Shown: positions 11,422-24,468, counted from the stretch's first letter. The stretch: 64,000 bases of DNA from Lactarius indigo (GCA_025766275.1 JAFKAC010000025.1:124001-188000), one strand, 5' to 3'. The notes: generated from the sequence alone by a model not told the origin. A program made the numbers and translations.

Positions 11422-14074
11422 GGTGATGTGTGTATATGCTTTAAAGACGAGGAGTGTAGCTGACCGGGTGGTTGTTTGAATGATTTTTGCAGAGCAGGAC
11501 GATGCGTGTTAAATAGCCCAAAGTGCCCCTCGCACGCGACGCACGCGACGCTCGTCCGGGTGGACACCAGGTGCCACTTCCGATAACTTACCGTTATGTG
11601 CCAAAACCCTAATAGACCAATGGCCCTGCATCCTCAAAGTGTGGAATCCCGCAGCAACTGGAAGAACACCCGTGATGGTTGTATGTTGCCCTAAGGTGCC
11701 GGTTTAAAAAAAGCAAGCTCTCGCCAAGTGCGGAAGCGCGCCGCGCGAAGTAATAGGTGCCTCAAGTCCAGCACCAAAGGTTCCAGACATACCGGCCCCA
11801 GAACCGAGGAGGCGGAACAGCTTAGGCGCCGAAACCAGACCAAGTGGACGGGTCATCAGAGCGTGTCCATCCTTGTGGTGTCCAAAGGCACGACCAAAAA
11901 CGAAAAAGGGCACACGGTCACGGTAAAACGTTCGCTGACGAAGTCGCTATACCGTGATCATTGTCAGACGAGTTATTGGGGCGCCACGGTCACGGTGCCC
12001 TAATCTTGTGAAGGACAGTTGTTCGCTGGCACAACGAAAAATGAAAGGGGCATAGGCCCCAATGTAAAACGCTCGCTGACAAGGTTTGCTGACAAGGTCG
12101 AAATACCGTGATTGTATGTCCACAAGCAGCCCAGGGCCGTCGCGGTGCCACAGGGGACCCCAGGAAGCGGAATAGAGTTGTAAGCAGTACAGTTAGCGGA
12201 AGGTATGTCCACGGTACTTGAGCTTGTGGTTCTGAGTCAAGCACAATTCGCGCAAAGATCCGGGAACCAATGCTTAATGGTCCTAGCATCCGCGGCCAAG
12301 CGCTTCGCATAAATTATAATGATGCTACGGGGAGAACACATGATCAGCCTATGATAGCGGAATTATAAACCCCAAGTCTTCGCGGCGGGAATCTGTACCG
12401 TATAATGATGTACTCAAGATCCACGGGTACAGGGGAATGTCAGTATCGCCCGTCACTTGGGTGTGTGTAATGTTTGTGTCATGACTCTGGTCATAACTGA
12501 GCCCAGTTTCTATTGTTTATAAACTTCATGCTACCAGGGACGGGCTGGGTTTCCTTATTATCTCCAGTCTTGTTCGCTGCTCGCCTCTAGGGGTTGTCGG
12601 CATTATAGACTTGGAAGTGGTGGTGGTAGAGCATGTGTGGGAATAAAGTAGCAAAGCGACCAACGCTAAATATTCGTCACGTGGTACCAGTCTACAACTC
12701 AGTGGCAATCTCACATCTAACTCACTATTCTTATTGCAACCGGCCCAAAAGTGCCGGAATTCCAAAATACATCCCTCGACTAACTGGACCTGACGATGCT
12801 TGCACTCGTCCTGTTCCGTTGCTGCCCTCATTCTCCCACCCCTCGTCCGTACCTGCCCATACAGGTATGGGTGCATGCGGCGTTACTCGATGAGCTGCTC
12901 TCCGCTTATGGCTCCAGGACGGAAGTTATAGCACCTTGTACGTACAGAAAGCGCAGAAGGCCAGCACTGTTGTTTCGCAGCACCCGTGTATTAGTACGAT
13001 TCTCAATCTAAGCAGGTCCCCGAAGTCAAAGAAGCTTTTGTAACGTGAAAAAGCTCTTGTCGTTGGCTAACAGGTATTAGCGCAGGCCAACAAGGCAGAA
13101 GGCAAAGGCGTGGGGCTTGTGGGGGCGCGTTGACAGCTCCTTTCGGCTGAACAAGCTGTCGGCGCCATCGCGAGCAGCCGCGCAGCATTCCCGTTTGCAA
13201 GACTTGGCAAATAAAACTCAGTGCTGAAACTCGCTACCTGCGCTAACAAAGGTTCGAAGAGGTGATGGTGGATAATGCACGGAGTCGTCGGCCAGGTTCG
13301 CTGTCGGCATTTTCGGGAGATGCCACGCAGAGGGTCTACTTGCGTCAGGGTAAGACATTGTTTTGACCAAATTTACATGCCACCCGTGTGCGAGAAAGAC
13401 GCTCTCCGACGATCGCTACGACTGGTGGGAAGATGGGCTAGGTCGCTGAGGTTGGTCGGCTTGCTTCCCTTAGGATCTTTTTCAATGCCCGGACCGAGTA
13501 TTGCGACGGCAGTGGAGAAAGGCTATGGGTAGAATTCCGGTAGATAGTGCCACCCACGATGCAGGTGTAGGCGGATAACTGTGACCGCCCACGACCCGCT
13601 GGATGGAGAAAGGTACTGTACGTCCTAAAAGAACATTAGAACGGCCATGCGTGCAGTCACCCCCAAATGAGAGCACTGGAAACTGAGGCGGCTACGTTGT
13701 CAGTTGTTTACGAGACATAAAACTCACAAAAAGGGAGACAACGAAAGGCGTGACCGGGACGACGACGCGAAAGAGGGGAGTACAACAAACGCGGGCAACG
13801 TGGTCCAACCTAAAAGATACAAATTTTCTACCGTATCCGCATATACTTGTCACTTATAATTGAAGTCGTGGGCGACCGGAGAATACACAGGTGGCACATT
13901 GCGGTCGGTGGGTCAGGTTTCCCATCGATTCCCTACTGAAGCGTCATCAGTACAACGGCAACACCCGAACCAATGTAGACACATTCAGACTCCGCACAAA
14001 CCCTCACCGAGAGCAACACAACACAACGCCGTCAACGCACTCAACGACAACGAAGAGTCCCCAAGACAATTGCC
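11422..14074. other. Long gene-poor stretch
   Basis: No supported gene is present. At 11780-11995 and 12000-12230 two diverged copies of one sequence can be aligned by eye (aacgaaaaa..., gtaaaacg.tcgctgac, ...ataccgtgat..., ggtgcc), a degenerate tandem duplication of about 210 bp. The rest (12300-14070) shows only short ORFs without motifs. The right end is the eL14 promoter region. Confidence 0.4.
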
Positions 14075-14773
14075 ATGCCTGTAAGTGTCATTTCGCATAC
14101 CCTTACGCTGCAGAAAAAGAGCAGGTGTTTCACTCTCCTATTGGAGCTGGATGCGACATTGTCGTGTTGGATGTACCTGCTCACGGCGTATGCTCCGTTT
14201 TCTGCAGCTAGGGCTCTCGATAGGCTTGAAACTCGAAATCTGACAACCCTCGCAGCTAGAATCGAACTTCACACGCTTCGTAGAGGTTGGCCGAGGTGAA
14301 TCCTAGCGCCTTGTTCCCCGTAACCGCAAAATTCACCAGATTTGACTTCAGTTGTACTCCTCAAAACCGGCCCACATACTGGCCAGATAGCTGTCATTTC
14401 CGAAATCATCGACCACAACAGGGTAAGCGTACAAAAATCACAGCATAGCACTCTTCTTCCTCACCCATTTGTCCAGGCAATCATTGACGGCCCTACCACT
14501 GGCGTTCCACGTCAATCTTTCCCATACCGACACCTCACACTCACGTCTCTCACTGTTCCGAACCTTCCGCGCAATGCCGGCTCTGGTACCGTGAAGAAAT
14601 ACTTGGAGAAGGCCGACACCGTTTCCAAATGGGAATCGTCGGCGTGGGCGAAGAAGCGCGCAGCCGCGGCGAAGCGACGAACACTCACCGACTTCGAGCG
14701 CTTCCAAGTTTTAGTTCACAAAAAGGCACGGCGCGATAAGGTGCGCAAGGTGCTCAAGGCCGCCAAGGCATGA
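14075..14773 (+). CDS. RPL14: 60S ribosomal protein eL14
   Basis: This is a structural protein of the large ribosomal subunit. The exons are predicted as 14075-14080 (ATG CCT only), 14256-14295, 14352-14422 and 14477-14773, all with GT-AG introns of 175, 56 and 54 nt. They give about 137 aa, the usual eL14 length. Recognisable family signatures are FVEVGRV, VVLLKTGPHTGQIAVI (KOW-like region), EIIDHNR, IIDGPTTGVPRQ, FPYRHLTLT, KWESSAWAKKRAAAAKRR and LTDFERFQV, followed by a basic C-terminal tail (KKARRDKVRKVLKAAKA). The exon 2-4 junctions are well supported because each restores a conserved motif. The 6-nt first exon is inferred from the ATG followed by a strong GTAAGT donor in the right phase. 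Short 5' exons and a long first intron are common in fungal ribosomal protein genes. Confidence 0.93.
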
Positions 14774-15257
14774 GGAAGGGCGATGCAGTGGATGGGCGGG
14801 ACATAAAACCATTCGGTGTCATCATTGCGCTTCTATGTCCGAGCTCACGAATATAATATTTTGACATGTAGCGTGTGCCCCGCAGGCCAAGGCAGGCTTG
14901 ATCATGAGTAACTTTGATCATTTTTGTCATTCGCATCAGCTCCACGAAAGCTACATTCCTAATTGGGGGTTGAACATCACACGCTGAGAAATGTTCTCAC
15001 ACGGCTTCGATTGACGACTTACTTTGCAAGTACTTAAATTCCCAGACGGCCTTGGCCCGTATGCCGATTTTTCTTCCGCGGAATTAATATATAAAGCAGA
15101 CAATCACGGTCGTATGTACCGTCTTTCTTTCTCCTCTGGTTGCAGGCATGGTTTGTAATTTTGGCGTCCATACAACTCCGCATCTTGCCGATCGCTCATC
15201 CCTTCTCACGTGCTCTAGGCCATCCAGCCCGGTGTTGGTCCACCTCCCTCGCCTATA
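14774..15257. other. Intergenic eL14 / F-box gene
   Basis: This holds the 3' flank of eL14 and the promoter region of the F-box gene. No ORF is supported. A tatataaag string at 15089-15097 lies about 165 bp upstream of the F-box ATG and could be a TATA element. Confidence 0.35.
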
Positions 15258-16956
15258 GTGAATCACCTCACATTTAGGTCACCTTCGCTCTTACAGCTCC
15301 CAGTAGAGCTCCTCGATTTAATTGCGTCGTTCATCCCCACGCACCGCGACCTTGTCTCCCTGGCATTAACCTGTCATACCCTCGCACACATAGTAATACC
15401 CACACACGCCGCGTACCGTACTATCCGCATACACAGTCAGCGTGGATCAAACCCTTGGGCAACCATCGCCGCGCGCCCGGACCGCGCGGCGGGCGTGCGG
15501 TGTCTCGTCTTGTTCGATCAGTCGGAAGAAGGGCGCTTCCTCCCAGAGCGCGCACCAAGTGTCGCCCTGGCATCCACTATATCATCTGTGAAGCCGAGAC
15601 GCGGGACGTGGAAAGCACAAGGCGGCGGGTGGAGTGCAGAGACTCTCGAGGCGGCGGCGAGCGCCGTACGCGTAATGCCGAATTTGCACACACTGGTCTT
15701 CTCCGGGTTCTTGCGGCGCAGGCGCGCGCCAGAGTGTCACGCTTCCGAGATGAAGTTTTGGGCGGCCGTCGCAGGCACTCAAGGTTCCTTGAGGCACCTT
15801 GAGTATTCCCAGCCGCCGCGCGACGTGCCCGCGTCGCCAATGGGATCCACGGCCGACGTGCGGTTGTATCCGGTTAGTCTTTGACTATGTTTAGCTGTAT
15901 CGGCGCTGACTATTTGCAGCTATGGTCTGTTTCGAACCTTACCTCCTTGAGTGTGAAGCACGCCGCATTCCTCCGGCACCCGCCGAGCGTCGTCCAGTTC
16001 TCCCGCGTTTTGCGCAATTCACCCTTACTAGAGGTACTCCCTTACGACTCCTGCTCTTCCTCTCACCTGATGTCATCTTGGCATGCTAGAGCCTCACGCT
16101 CGTGGTGCACGATCCGTCATTCGACCTGCACGCTCTCCTCGACGATGTGTGCTTCCCGCGCCTACGAGCGCTTGCCCTCGACATTCTCGCGCCTGAAGCG
16201 CCATCAAACGCGCGCGCGCTCGTCATGCTTCTAGAGCGCACGCCGACGCTGCAGCATGCAGCATGGAAGTACCTTGACCCGGGAGCGCTGTCCACCAGCG
16301 CTCTACCAGCGCTCCGTACGCTTCACGTGATGGAAGTGCCAGGAAGCCCCTCCGCGGCGGGGCGCGTGCTGCTGCATGGCGGTGCCACCTTAGAGGCGCT
16401 CGGGAGCATATGCGTGAACGCGGCCGCGCTCGAGGCGCTGGCACACATGCGCGGCGAGGCGCTGCGCCGTCTCGAGGTTGCATCGTTCGAGAGCATCGCG
16501 GTGCTCGTGCGCGCCGTGCGGCTGTTCCCACGCCTGCGCTGGCTGCGCCTGCCCGCTGTCGACTACTGGCACGAGCACTCGCCCGTCACGCCTGCGCCCG
16601 TGCATCTGGTACGTCCACTCGCACCCAACCTATTTACGTTGCGCTGACGGGGTTAGGGCGAGTGGGTCGAGGTGCTTGCGGCTCTGCCCGAGCTGGAGGT
16701 GTTCCGCGGGGTGTCGATCTTCCGCGATCCTGAGAGCACTACGATAGAGGAGAATGACGAGCGCGCGTGCGATATCTTGAGCTTGTGTCCGCGGATGCGG
16801 CAGGTCGAGCATTGGGACCTCGACCCCGCTCGCGCGATTGCCTTGGCACGGGATGGCGACCGGGTGGTGTGGCGCGTAGAAGAAGTTTCTAGGGCAGATG
16901 CGGGCTCCGCGTGGGGCACGTGGGAAACCCACTTCGATGGGATGTGTTCGTGCTAG
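15258..16956 (+). CDS. F-box protein with LRR-like C-terminal region
   Basis: The gene is predicted as four exons, 15258-15872, 15920-16033, 16090-16608 and 16657-16956. All junctions are phase 0 GT-AG with introns of 47, 56 and 48 nt, giving about 515 aa. Residues about 12-55 form an F-box (LQLPVELLDLIASFIPTHRD, then LVSLALTCHTLAHIVIP), the module that binds Skp1 in SCF ubiquitin ligases. Downstream are leucine-rich segments with irregular spacing (NLHTLVFSGF, LTSLSVKHAAF, FPRLRALALDIL, LPALRTLHVMEV, LRRLEVASF, FPRLRWLRLPAV, LPELEVFRGVSIF), as in the large fungal F-box/LRR families. The substrate is unknown. GC-rich codons are used heavily in exon 3. The gene looks intact. Confidence 0.85.
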
Positions 16957-17906
16957 GTGGCATGGCGATACGATGGCCTGTATAAAGCACAGTTGGAGCA
17001 AATACCTAAGATAATTGAGAAATCTCGTATGAAAGAGCCCTTCATGGAGGGTTGTTCTTCGATCTTCAAACGGCTGATCTAAGAGTTGGAAGCATTCCAC
17101 AAACTGGTTGACCAGTCGGATGTTCTCTAATTGATCCTCGCTGTCGTGTACCACGGGAAAATAGGGACCAGTAGTATTTCCAGCCAGTAACATGTCATCT
17201 GACCCCATGACTGTAGCGGTCTGTTGCCACTGAGGTCATTCACAGGTCTGTGGCTGAGCACAACGAGTAGAATTCCTTTTTCCTACCACATCGCCAACGT
17301 TGTTGGGACATGTAATTTACGGAAACTAAAGATCTAACACATCAAAGTTTTTTTTCGTGAGCTCGAACCGAAATTACAGAATTATGAGACTATTATTTGG
17401 TTCACTGGGCATGCGAGCGTGCGTGAGTGTTTTCCTCCTCGATAGAGGACCCCTCACTTCCGAAACACTTGACCATCCTCAATCCTTTTGCTTTCTCCAA
17501 TCTGCGAATGCAAATGTATCTATCATTAGGCGATGGGCAAGCGACGAAAAGCCGTCCATGCAAGTTGTTTGTTCAGGCGCGGCTCTGCCTGCCAGTCCCA
17601 GTGAGAGTCTGTGAGAAGTCCCAGTGCACATATTACTCAGCGTGTCCTGGAGGGTATGAGCAGCAGTTTGATGAAATATAACTGGCTACCTGACCAACGT
17701 GAGTACTGGGGTGGTGTCCATAACTTGAGGAGGACTCGTGCACCCGCCTGGTGCACTCGGGCTGTGGTCATGTTGGCACTTTGGGCGTCTATGACCGAAT
17801 CCAGCAAGCCTTCCACAGCTTTCCACAGCCAGAGATGCCCACGCTCACCAGCGCTTGCTAGCCGTTGAATCGACCTCATCTACCACCTCGGCACTGCTCT
17901 CTCAGC
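16957..17906. other. Intergenic upstream of the NACHT-ankyrin gene
   Basis: There is no confident gene. A minus-strand ORF (16630-17208) extends beyond the F-box gene into 17000-17208 with a protein-like stretch, but most of it is antisense to the F-box gene, so it is not called. 17340-17906 has short plus-strand ORFs without motifs and should contain the promoter of the next gene. Confidence 0.35.
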
Positions 17907-20900
17907 ATGAGTCGGTCCTCCGCTCCTAGCTCGTCCTCAAAGACTCCTGCCACGACTCCATCCTCTTCCAATTTCAAAATCATCTTCGAAAAGGCGATCA
18001 AGGAATATAATAAAAAGACAAAACACGATCTCACCGCTCATCCTCTCGCCACCCAGCTTCAACCATGCGACTCTCCTGCGGCCATTCTAACAATACTCCA
18101 AGAACAAGTCGACCAGTTCAAACAGTCTCGGACCGCCGACGAGAGATTGCACAAGTGGCTCAACCCAACAATCAACGTACTGTATGCGTTCTCGCAGACA
18201 CTCGGCGAAGGGATCGGTTTGGTGAACATTGATTAACCTGTTGGCGATATCACTCTAATACCATTTCTGCAGGCTTTCTCACCTGCTAAAGCGATATTTG
18301 CTGGTGCTGGTGTTCTCCTCTTGGTAAGCGATCTCGCTTATCTACTCGTGAGTTCTATTATGACATCGAAGGTCGTCAGGCGGCAAAAGAAGTCGAAGCC
18401 AGCCAAGATGTCCTTATCGATATCTTCGAGCGCATCGAGAATTTCTTCAGACGACTGGAGATTTATACCAAAGTCCCACCAACACCAGCGATGACGGACG
18501 TGATGGTGAATATAATGGTCGAGGTGCTGGATATTCTTGGGACTGCCACGAAGGAAATGAAGCAGAGTCGAGCGAGTAGGTTTATATTTCGCCATGCGCT
18601 CGGCCTTAGGTTTCTAGACGCTGATAACTACGTACAGAAAAGTTTCTAAAGAAGGTGGCGGGAATAAGGAGGTTGGAAGATGGGTTGACGAAGTTGGACA
18701 AAATGACGAACGAAGAGGCTCGAATGGCGAATGCGGAGGTGCTGAAGGTTACACACGATATCAATGAAAAGGTGGAAGAAGTCAGGGCTGGCGTGAAAGA
18801 CGTGGACGAGAAAGCTCGGGGCGTCGACGAGAAAGTCCAGGTGGTTGACGAGAAAGTCCAGGTGGTAGACGAAAAAGTAAAAACCATGATTGACAGTGCG
18901 TGGACTGTGCTTTGCAAGTCGTCGACAGCATCACTAATGTTAGATATCTAGACGGGAAGGAAGTGAAATTGATAATGCAAACAACGTCGCACAATGTAGA
19001 CGACTTGAAGCGTTTGTCGTCAATCTCGTCATGGTTGATGGTCGAGCGTCTGACATACTTCCAGGGGAGAAAATGCTTGAGCGCCTTAGAGAATGGCAAT
19101 CTCCTTCGGATCCGTCTACAAATCACATTATTGCATCTGATCGTCAACACGACGGGACCGCCGAGTGGTTCTGTAAGGGCAACACATTTGAGGAATGGAA
19201 GGCGACCGGTTCGCTCCTATGGGTCCACGGCAAACGTACGTCCCTCTTGCTATTCGTGACTTATGTGGTCTCAGGTGCCACATGTTCCGTAGCGGGCTCT
19301 GGGAAAAGCATTCTGTGGTTCGTCGATTCTTAAGTCTCGCATATCAAGTAGTAACTAATAATTACCGAGAAGCTCTGCGATTATTAACGATATCGATGCC
19401 CTGAACAAGGCTGGATTGGCCTCCATGGCGTACTTTTACTTCGATTTTCGGGATCTCGCCAAGCAATCCCGTCGCGATCTACTTCGCTCACTTCTCATCC
19501 AACTCTCTGATTCTTCCCATCCCTTCTGCGACATACTCTCTCGGCTCTATGACGCATATGGCAAAGGCACACGTCAGCCCAGTGACAAAGCATTGATGAA
19601 CTGCCTCAAGGAGATGCTCGCCCTCCCCAATCAGCGTCCAGTTTATCTGATCATGGATGCTCTTGACGAGTGTCCCAATATCTCTGGAATTCCATCGACT
19701 CGCGAATTGGTCCTTGACGTCGTGAAGGAGCTGGTCGAGCTGCGCGTTTCAAGTCTTCGTATCTGCGTGACTAGTCGTCCGGAGGTCGACATTCAGTACG
19801 CGATCGGGCGGCTCACGCTTCGCTCGGTGTCCCTTCACAACGAAAGCGGACAAGAGAACGATATAGCTGAATATATCAAATCTGTGGTGTATTCTCCCTC
19901 GAATACGATGATGAGGCGATGGAGGGACGAGGATAAAGGCATGGTCGTACAGACGCTCTCGGAACAAGCTGACGGAATGTAAGAGCGTTTAAGGACTGCC
20001 GATGACGTTTACTTATTCGTTTAAGGTTCCGATGGGTCTTTTGCCAGCTGGAGATGCTGCGACATTGCTTGCCACAGAATGTCCCGCATATTCTACGGCA
20101 ACTTCCTGCGACGTTGGACGAGACATATGCACGGGTGCTAAAGGAAATCGGGACGACCAACCAACTTTATGCACACCGTCTGTTACAATATCTCACCGTG
20201 GCGAAGTGTCCACTTTATGTCGAGGAGCTGGCAGAGATCCTCGCACTCGACTTTTCAAGCGAAGGGATACCAGAGCTGAAGGAGCATTGGCGGTGGAAAG
20301 ATGAGGAAGATGCGGTGTTGTCTACGTGCTCCAGTTTGATTTCCGTTGTCAGTGATCACTTTGGCCGGAGCATGGTCCAATTTTCACACTTTTCGGTCCA
20401 AGAATTCCTGACCTCAGATCGCCTTGCCACTTCAAGTGCAGATATTTCACGCTTTCATATCCTTCCCGAGCCGGCACACACCGTCATTACCAAAGCCTGT
20501 TTGGGGGTCCTACTCCAGCATCCGGTCGACGATGCCGAGGGTGAATATGATACTCCTCTGGCTCCGTATGCCGCCAAGCACTGGGCGGAGCATGCGCGGT
20601 TCGGGAATGTATGGACGCGTGTAGATGATGGGATTCGACGTCTGTTCGACAGCACCAAACCATATCTCAAAGTGTGGCTCGGTTTATTGCGATATTTTCT
20701 CGATCCTCCATCCCAGTTCTTCAAGAATTACGACATCAACAAACACATCGGCTCTCCCCTATATTATGCTTCACTGTGTGGATTCCGCGACCTAGCAGCA
20801 CAACTCATTACTGAGGATCCCCAGTGTCTAACTAGTCTGGTTGGTCGAAATCCCAGCCCACTGGTGGCGGCATTGCGCAACAAACACTTCGACACCGCGG

Positions 20901-23900
20901 AGCTACTTTACCAGCGCGGCATAGACCTGGGTACCAGAGACGACAACAATCGGACTCTACTACATGCTGCATCTGAGGACGGACATGTAGATATCGTTAA
21001 GTGGCTATTCGACCATGGTGTACCCGCAAATTCCCAACAGGACAACCACAAGATTCTGCTCTATTCGGCAGAGGTGAATAGACACCAAGGGCATAGCATA
21101 ACTGTCGACGATGCGGATGGTACCAACAACACCCCATTGCACTTGGCGTCACAAGGTGGACATGCCGACATTGCGCGCGAGTTGTTAATGCGAGGGGCTA
21201 GTGTCGCCATGAAGGATCGGAGTTACCGGACGCCTTTGCATCTAGCGTCCCGCTCCGGGAATGCTGAAACCGTTCGGCTATTGATCGAGAAAGGTGCAGA
21301 CGTCATCTTGCAGGATCGGGAACACAAGACGCCTTTGCATCTCGCGGTGTCGAACGTTTGGGTGGTGCCAGACTACGTCATTATTGATCAGTACAAGGCT
21401 GATGCAGCTGGACAGTATCTCTCCTACGGTCCGAAAGAAGAGGCCGCAGGGGTTGGAATTGTGCGGCTCTTGATCGACCGCGGCGCAGACGTGACTGCGC
21501 TAGATATGACGCTCTCGACGCCTTTGCACGAGGCGTCATCCGCTCGGAATCTTGAGATCGTGCGGATATTGATAGAGAATGGTGCAGACCCGAATGCGCA
21601 AGATGAGACCCATTCAACCCCTTTACATCGGGCCGCGTTCAAGGAGAATCTTGAAATATTGGGGTTTTTAACCGAGCAAGGCGCGGATGTCATGGCGCGG
21701 GATTGGAACCTCAAGACGCCTCTGCATATTGTATCGTCCTGGGTGAGTTCCGAGGCTCATCAATCTGTTCCAGCTCAGGGCTGACATAGACGGACAGCAC
21801 GACGACACCGGCTGGGAGCAGACGATTCCAAACACGGTGGACGACACTTTACGGCTATTGGTCAAGCACGGGGCTGACGTGACTGCGCGGGATATGACCT
21901 ACTCTACGCCTTTGCATATGGCATCATCCTCGGGGAGTGCCAAGGCCGTACGGATATTGATTGAGCACGGCGCGGACATCAACGCGCAAGATGGGATCCA
22001 CACGACGCCTTTGCATCTCGCGTCGTCCTCGGTGAATGTCGAGACTGTGCAGCTGTTGATTGAGCTTGGTGCGGACGTCAACGCGCAAGACGAGACCCAT
22101 ACGACGCCTTTGCATCTCGCGTCGTCCTCGGTGAATGCCGAGACTGTGCAGCTGTTGATCGAGCACGGCGCGGATGCCACTGCACGAGATGCGAGCCACA
22201 GGACGCCTTTGCACTTGGCGTCGTCTACGGTGAGTGCTAATACTGCGTTGTTCTTGATCCACCGCAGGACTGATGTAAGTCGACAGAAACCCGACGTCAT
22301 CTCTAATGGACAGGACAAGAAAGCCAAAATCATGCGGCTATTGATTGAGCACGGAGCGGACGTCAATGCGCAAGATGAGATCCACTCCACGCCTTTGCAT
22401 CTGGCGGCGTTCTCTGGGAGCATCGAAGCCGTGCAGCTATTAATAGAGTATGACGCGGATGTCACCGCACTGGATGGGAGCCACAGGACGCCTTTGCATC
22501 TGGCATCAACTTTGGTGAGTGCGATAACCACGTCATTCTTAGTCCAGAACAAGGCCGATATAAGAACAGGATGATAGCTACCGCACGGATCCCTATGATG
22601 AGGAGTCCAATGTGAATCCGGACACTGTGCGATTATTGATAGAGCACGGCGCAGACGTGTCTGTACAGGATAAGGCCCAGTCAACGGCTTTGCATCTCGC
22701 GGCGTTCTCGGGAAGTTCCGAAACTGTGCGTCTATTGATCGATCACGGCGCGGATGTCACCATACTAGATGGGAACCATAAGACGCCGTTGCATCTGGCG
22801 TCGTCTCAGGTGACTCTCGCAACTTCTCGCTTCTTACCCGTAAAGTATGGGATTGATGTAAACGGATAGGGCATCAGTCGCCTGGTACCCACTTTATACC
22901 TGTGCAAAGAGAGGGCCGAAACTGTGAGGGTATTGGTCAAGCACGGGGTGGATGTGAGAGCACAAGACGAGGATCACTCAACTCCTTTGCACATGGCGTC
23001 GTCCTGGGGTAATCTTGAGATTATGCAGCTATTGATAGAGCACGGCGCGGATGTCACCGTCCAGGATGGGAAATGCAGAACACCTTTGCATATAGTGTCG
23101 TCTTGGGTGGGTTCGAGAGCTACGTCATTTTTGTTCCCTCACAGGCCTGATGAGTATCGACAGGATGATCAGCAGCGACGCTCGCTCAATGTGAAGGTCG
23201 ATGCCGTGAGGCTATTGATTGATCATGGGGCGGACGTGACAGTTCAAGATGAGACCCACTCTACGGCTTTGCATCTGGCGGCATTCTCGGGGAGTACTGA
23301 AACCGTGCGGTTATTGATAAAGCACGGCGCGGATGTCACCGCACAAGATCGGATCTACAGGACGCCTTTGCATATGACGTCGGCTTGGGTGAGCACGTCA
23401 TTATTGATCCAGAATAGGGCTAACGTGAAGGATAGGATGATACTAGAAGCCGTCTACCGCTCCCCGGTAACGAGAAGTACGACGTGAAGGCCGACACTGT
23501 GAGGTTATTGATCGATCATGGGGCAGATGTGACAGCGAAGGATGCCACCCACTCGACACCTTTGCATCTGGCATCTTCCTATGGAAGTGCCGAAGCGGTG
23601 CAGCTATTGATCGAGCGTGGCGCGGACGTCACCGCGCAAGACGGGAGCCATAGGACGCCTTTGCATATGGCGTCGTCTTGGGTGAGTTCCAGAACCATGT
23701 TACTCTTAATTCGGCAGTGCCGATGAAAATGGACAGGAGGACAGCGTGCACTTTCGAGACTATCCCGTGAAGTCCCGCGCAAAGGCAGACACCGTGAGGC
23801 TATTGATCGATCACGGGGCAGACGTGACTGCACAGGATGATCAGCACTCGACGCCTTTACACCTGGCGTCGTCTTTTGGGAGCCCTGATACGGTGCGGCT

Positions 23901-24468
23901 ATTGATTGAACGCGGCGCGGATGTGACAGCACAAGATGGGAATCACAGGACGGCTTTACATTTGGCGTCATCTCGAGTGAGTACAGAGACAGTGCCTCTT
24001 TATCTGGCATGCACTAGTGTTAACGCACTGGACTTGGAACAGGATGAGGTGCTCGTTGACGGACAACTCAAGTGGCTCCAAGAGAAATGGCGTCAGGAGA
24101 AGTCCAACAACAAGGCTGATACCGTGCAGCTATTGATCCAACATGGGGCGGACGTGACTGCACGAGACGACACCAGCTCGACGCCTTTACATCTGGCTTC
24201 GTCCAAGTGGAGTGCAGAAACTGTTGAGCTACTGATCCAGCATGGGGCGGATGTCAATGCACAGAATGGGAATCAATCAACGCCGCTCCACCTCGCGGCA
24301 TCTTCCTACCATGCAGTGAAAGGAACTATCGTGCGCCTATTACTTAAACATGGCGCATATATAGATGCGAAGGATGGCGAAGGCCGGACTCCGGTTGAGA
24401 TCGCGTTGTCGGAAGGTCACTTTTGGGTTGCAAAGTTGTTGTCGGATCACCTTGCAAGTAGAGGATAG
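17907..24468 (+). CDS. STAND/NLR-like protein: Goodbye - NACHT - ankyrin repeats
   Basis: This is a large multi-exon gene of a fungal NLR-like family, proteins thought to act in non-self recognition or heterokaryon incompatibility. Exons 17907-18221, 18273-18323, 18380-18575 and from 18638 encode the N-terminal Goodbye-type helical domain (NFKIIFEKAIKEYNKKTK, LHKWLNPTINVLYAFSQTLG, IDIFERIENFFRRLE). A charged heptad-like stretch with repeated VDEKVQV follows. After a 57-nt intron (19236-19292) the NACHT P-loop PGSGKS appears, then SRRDLLRSLLIQLS, the Walker B-type YLIMDALDEC (about 19644-19673) and ICVTSRPEVDIQ. A winged-helix-like region (TLDETYARVL, QYLTVAKCPLYVEELAEIL) follows. From about 20740 to 24450 there are many ankyrin repeats (T-PLHLASS, VRLLIEHGADVTAQD). 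The open frame is interrupted at regular points by putative introns with gtgagt-like donors. The stop is at 24466-24468. Exact intron ends in the repeat half are uncertain, and part of the array could be decayed. Confidence 0.8.
21837..24020 (+). repeat. Tandem ~290-bp ankyrin-plus-intron units
   Basis: Donor-like sites sit at the same point of the ankyrin unit, just after the LHLASS-type codons: 21743, 22230, 22515, 22810, 23107, 23389, 23682 and 23977. After the first gap (487 bp) the spacings are 285, 295, 297, 282, 293 and 295 bp. Each unit holds about two ankyrin repeats plus an intron-like segment that often ends in a gacag-like acceptor. The high similarity between units suggests repeated unequal exchange or gene conversion. 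Confidence 0.75.

Noticed and set aside
16630..17208. 192-aa minus-strand ORF overlapping the F-box gene end
   Set aside because: Two thirds is antisense to the last F-box exon. The remaining part looks protein-like but has no domain or second support.
21899..22684. 261-aa minus-strand ORF in the ankyrin region
   Set aside because: It is a shadow of the repeated ankyrin codons on the opposite strand, giving an artificial repetitive protein.
21837..24468. Regularly spaced repeats resembling a CRISPR array
   Set aside because: They are in-frame ankyrin codons (TPLHLASS, LLIEHGADV) with a 33-residue period, in a eukaryotic gene.
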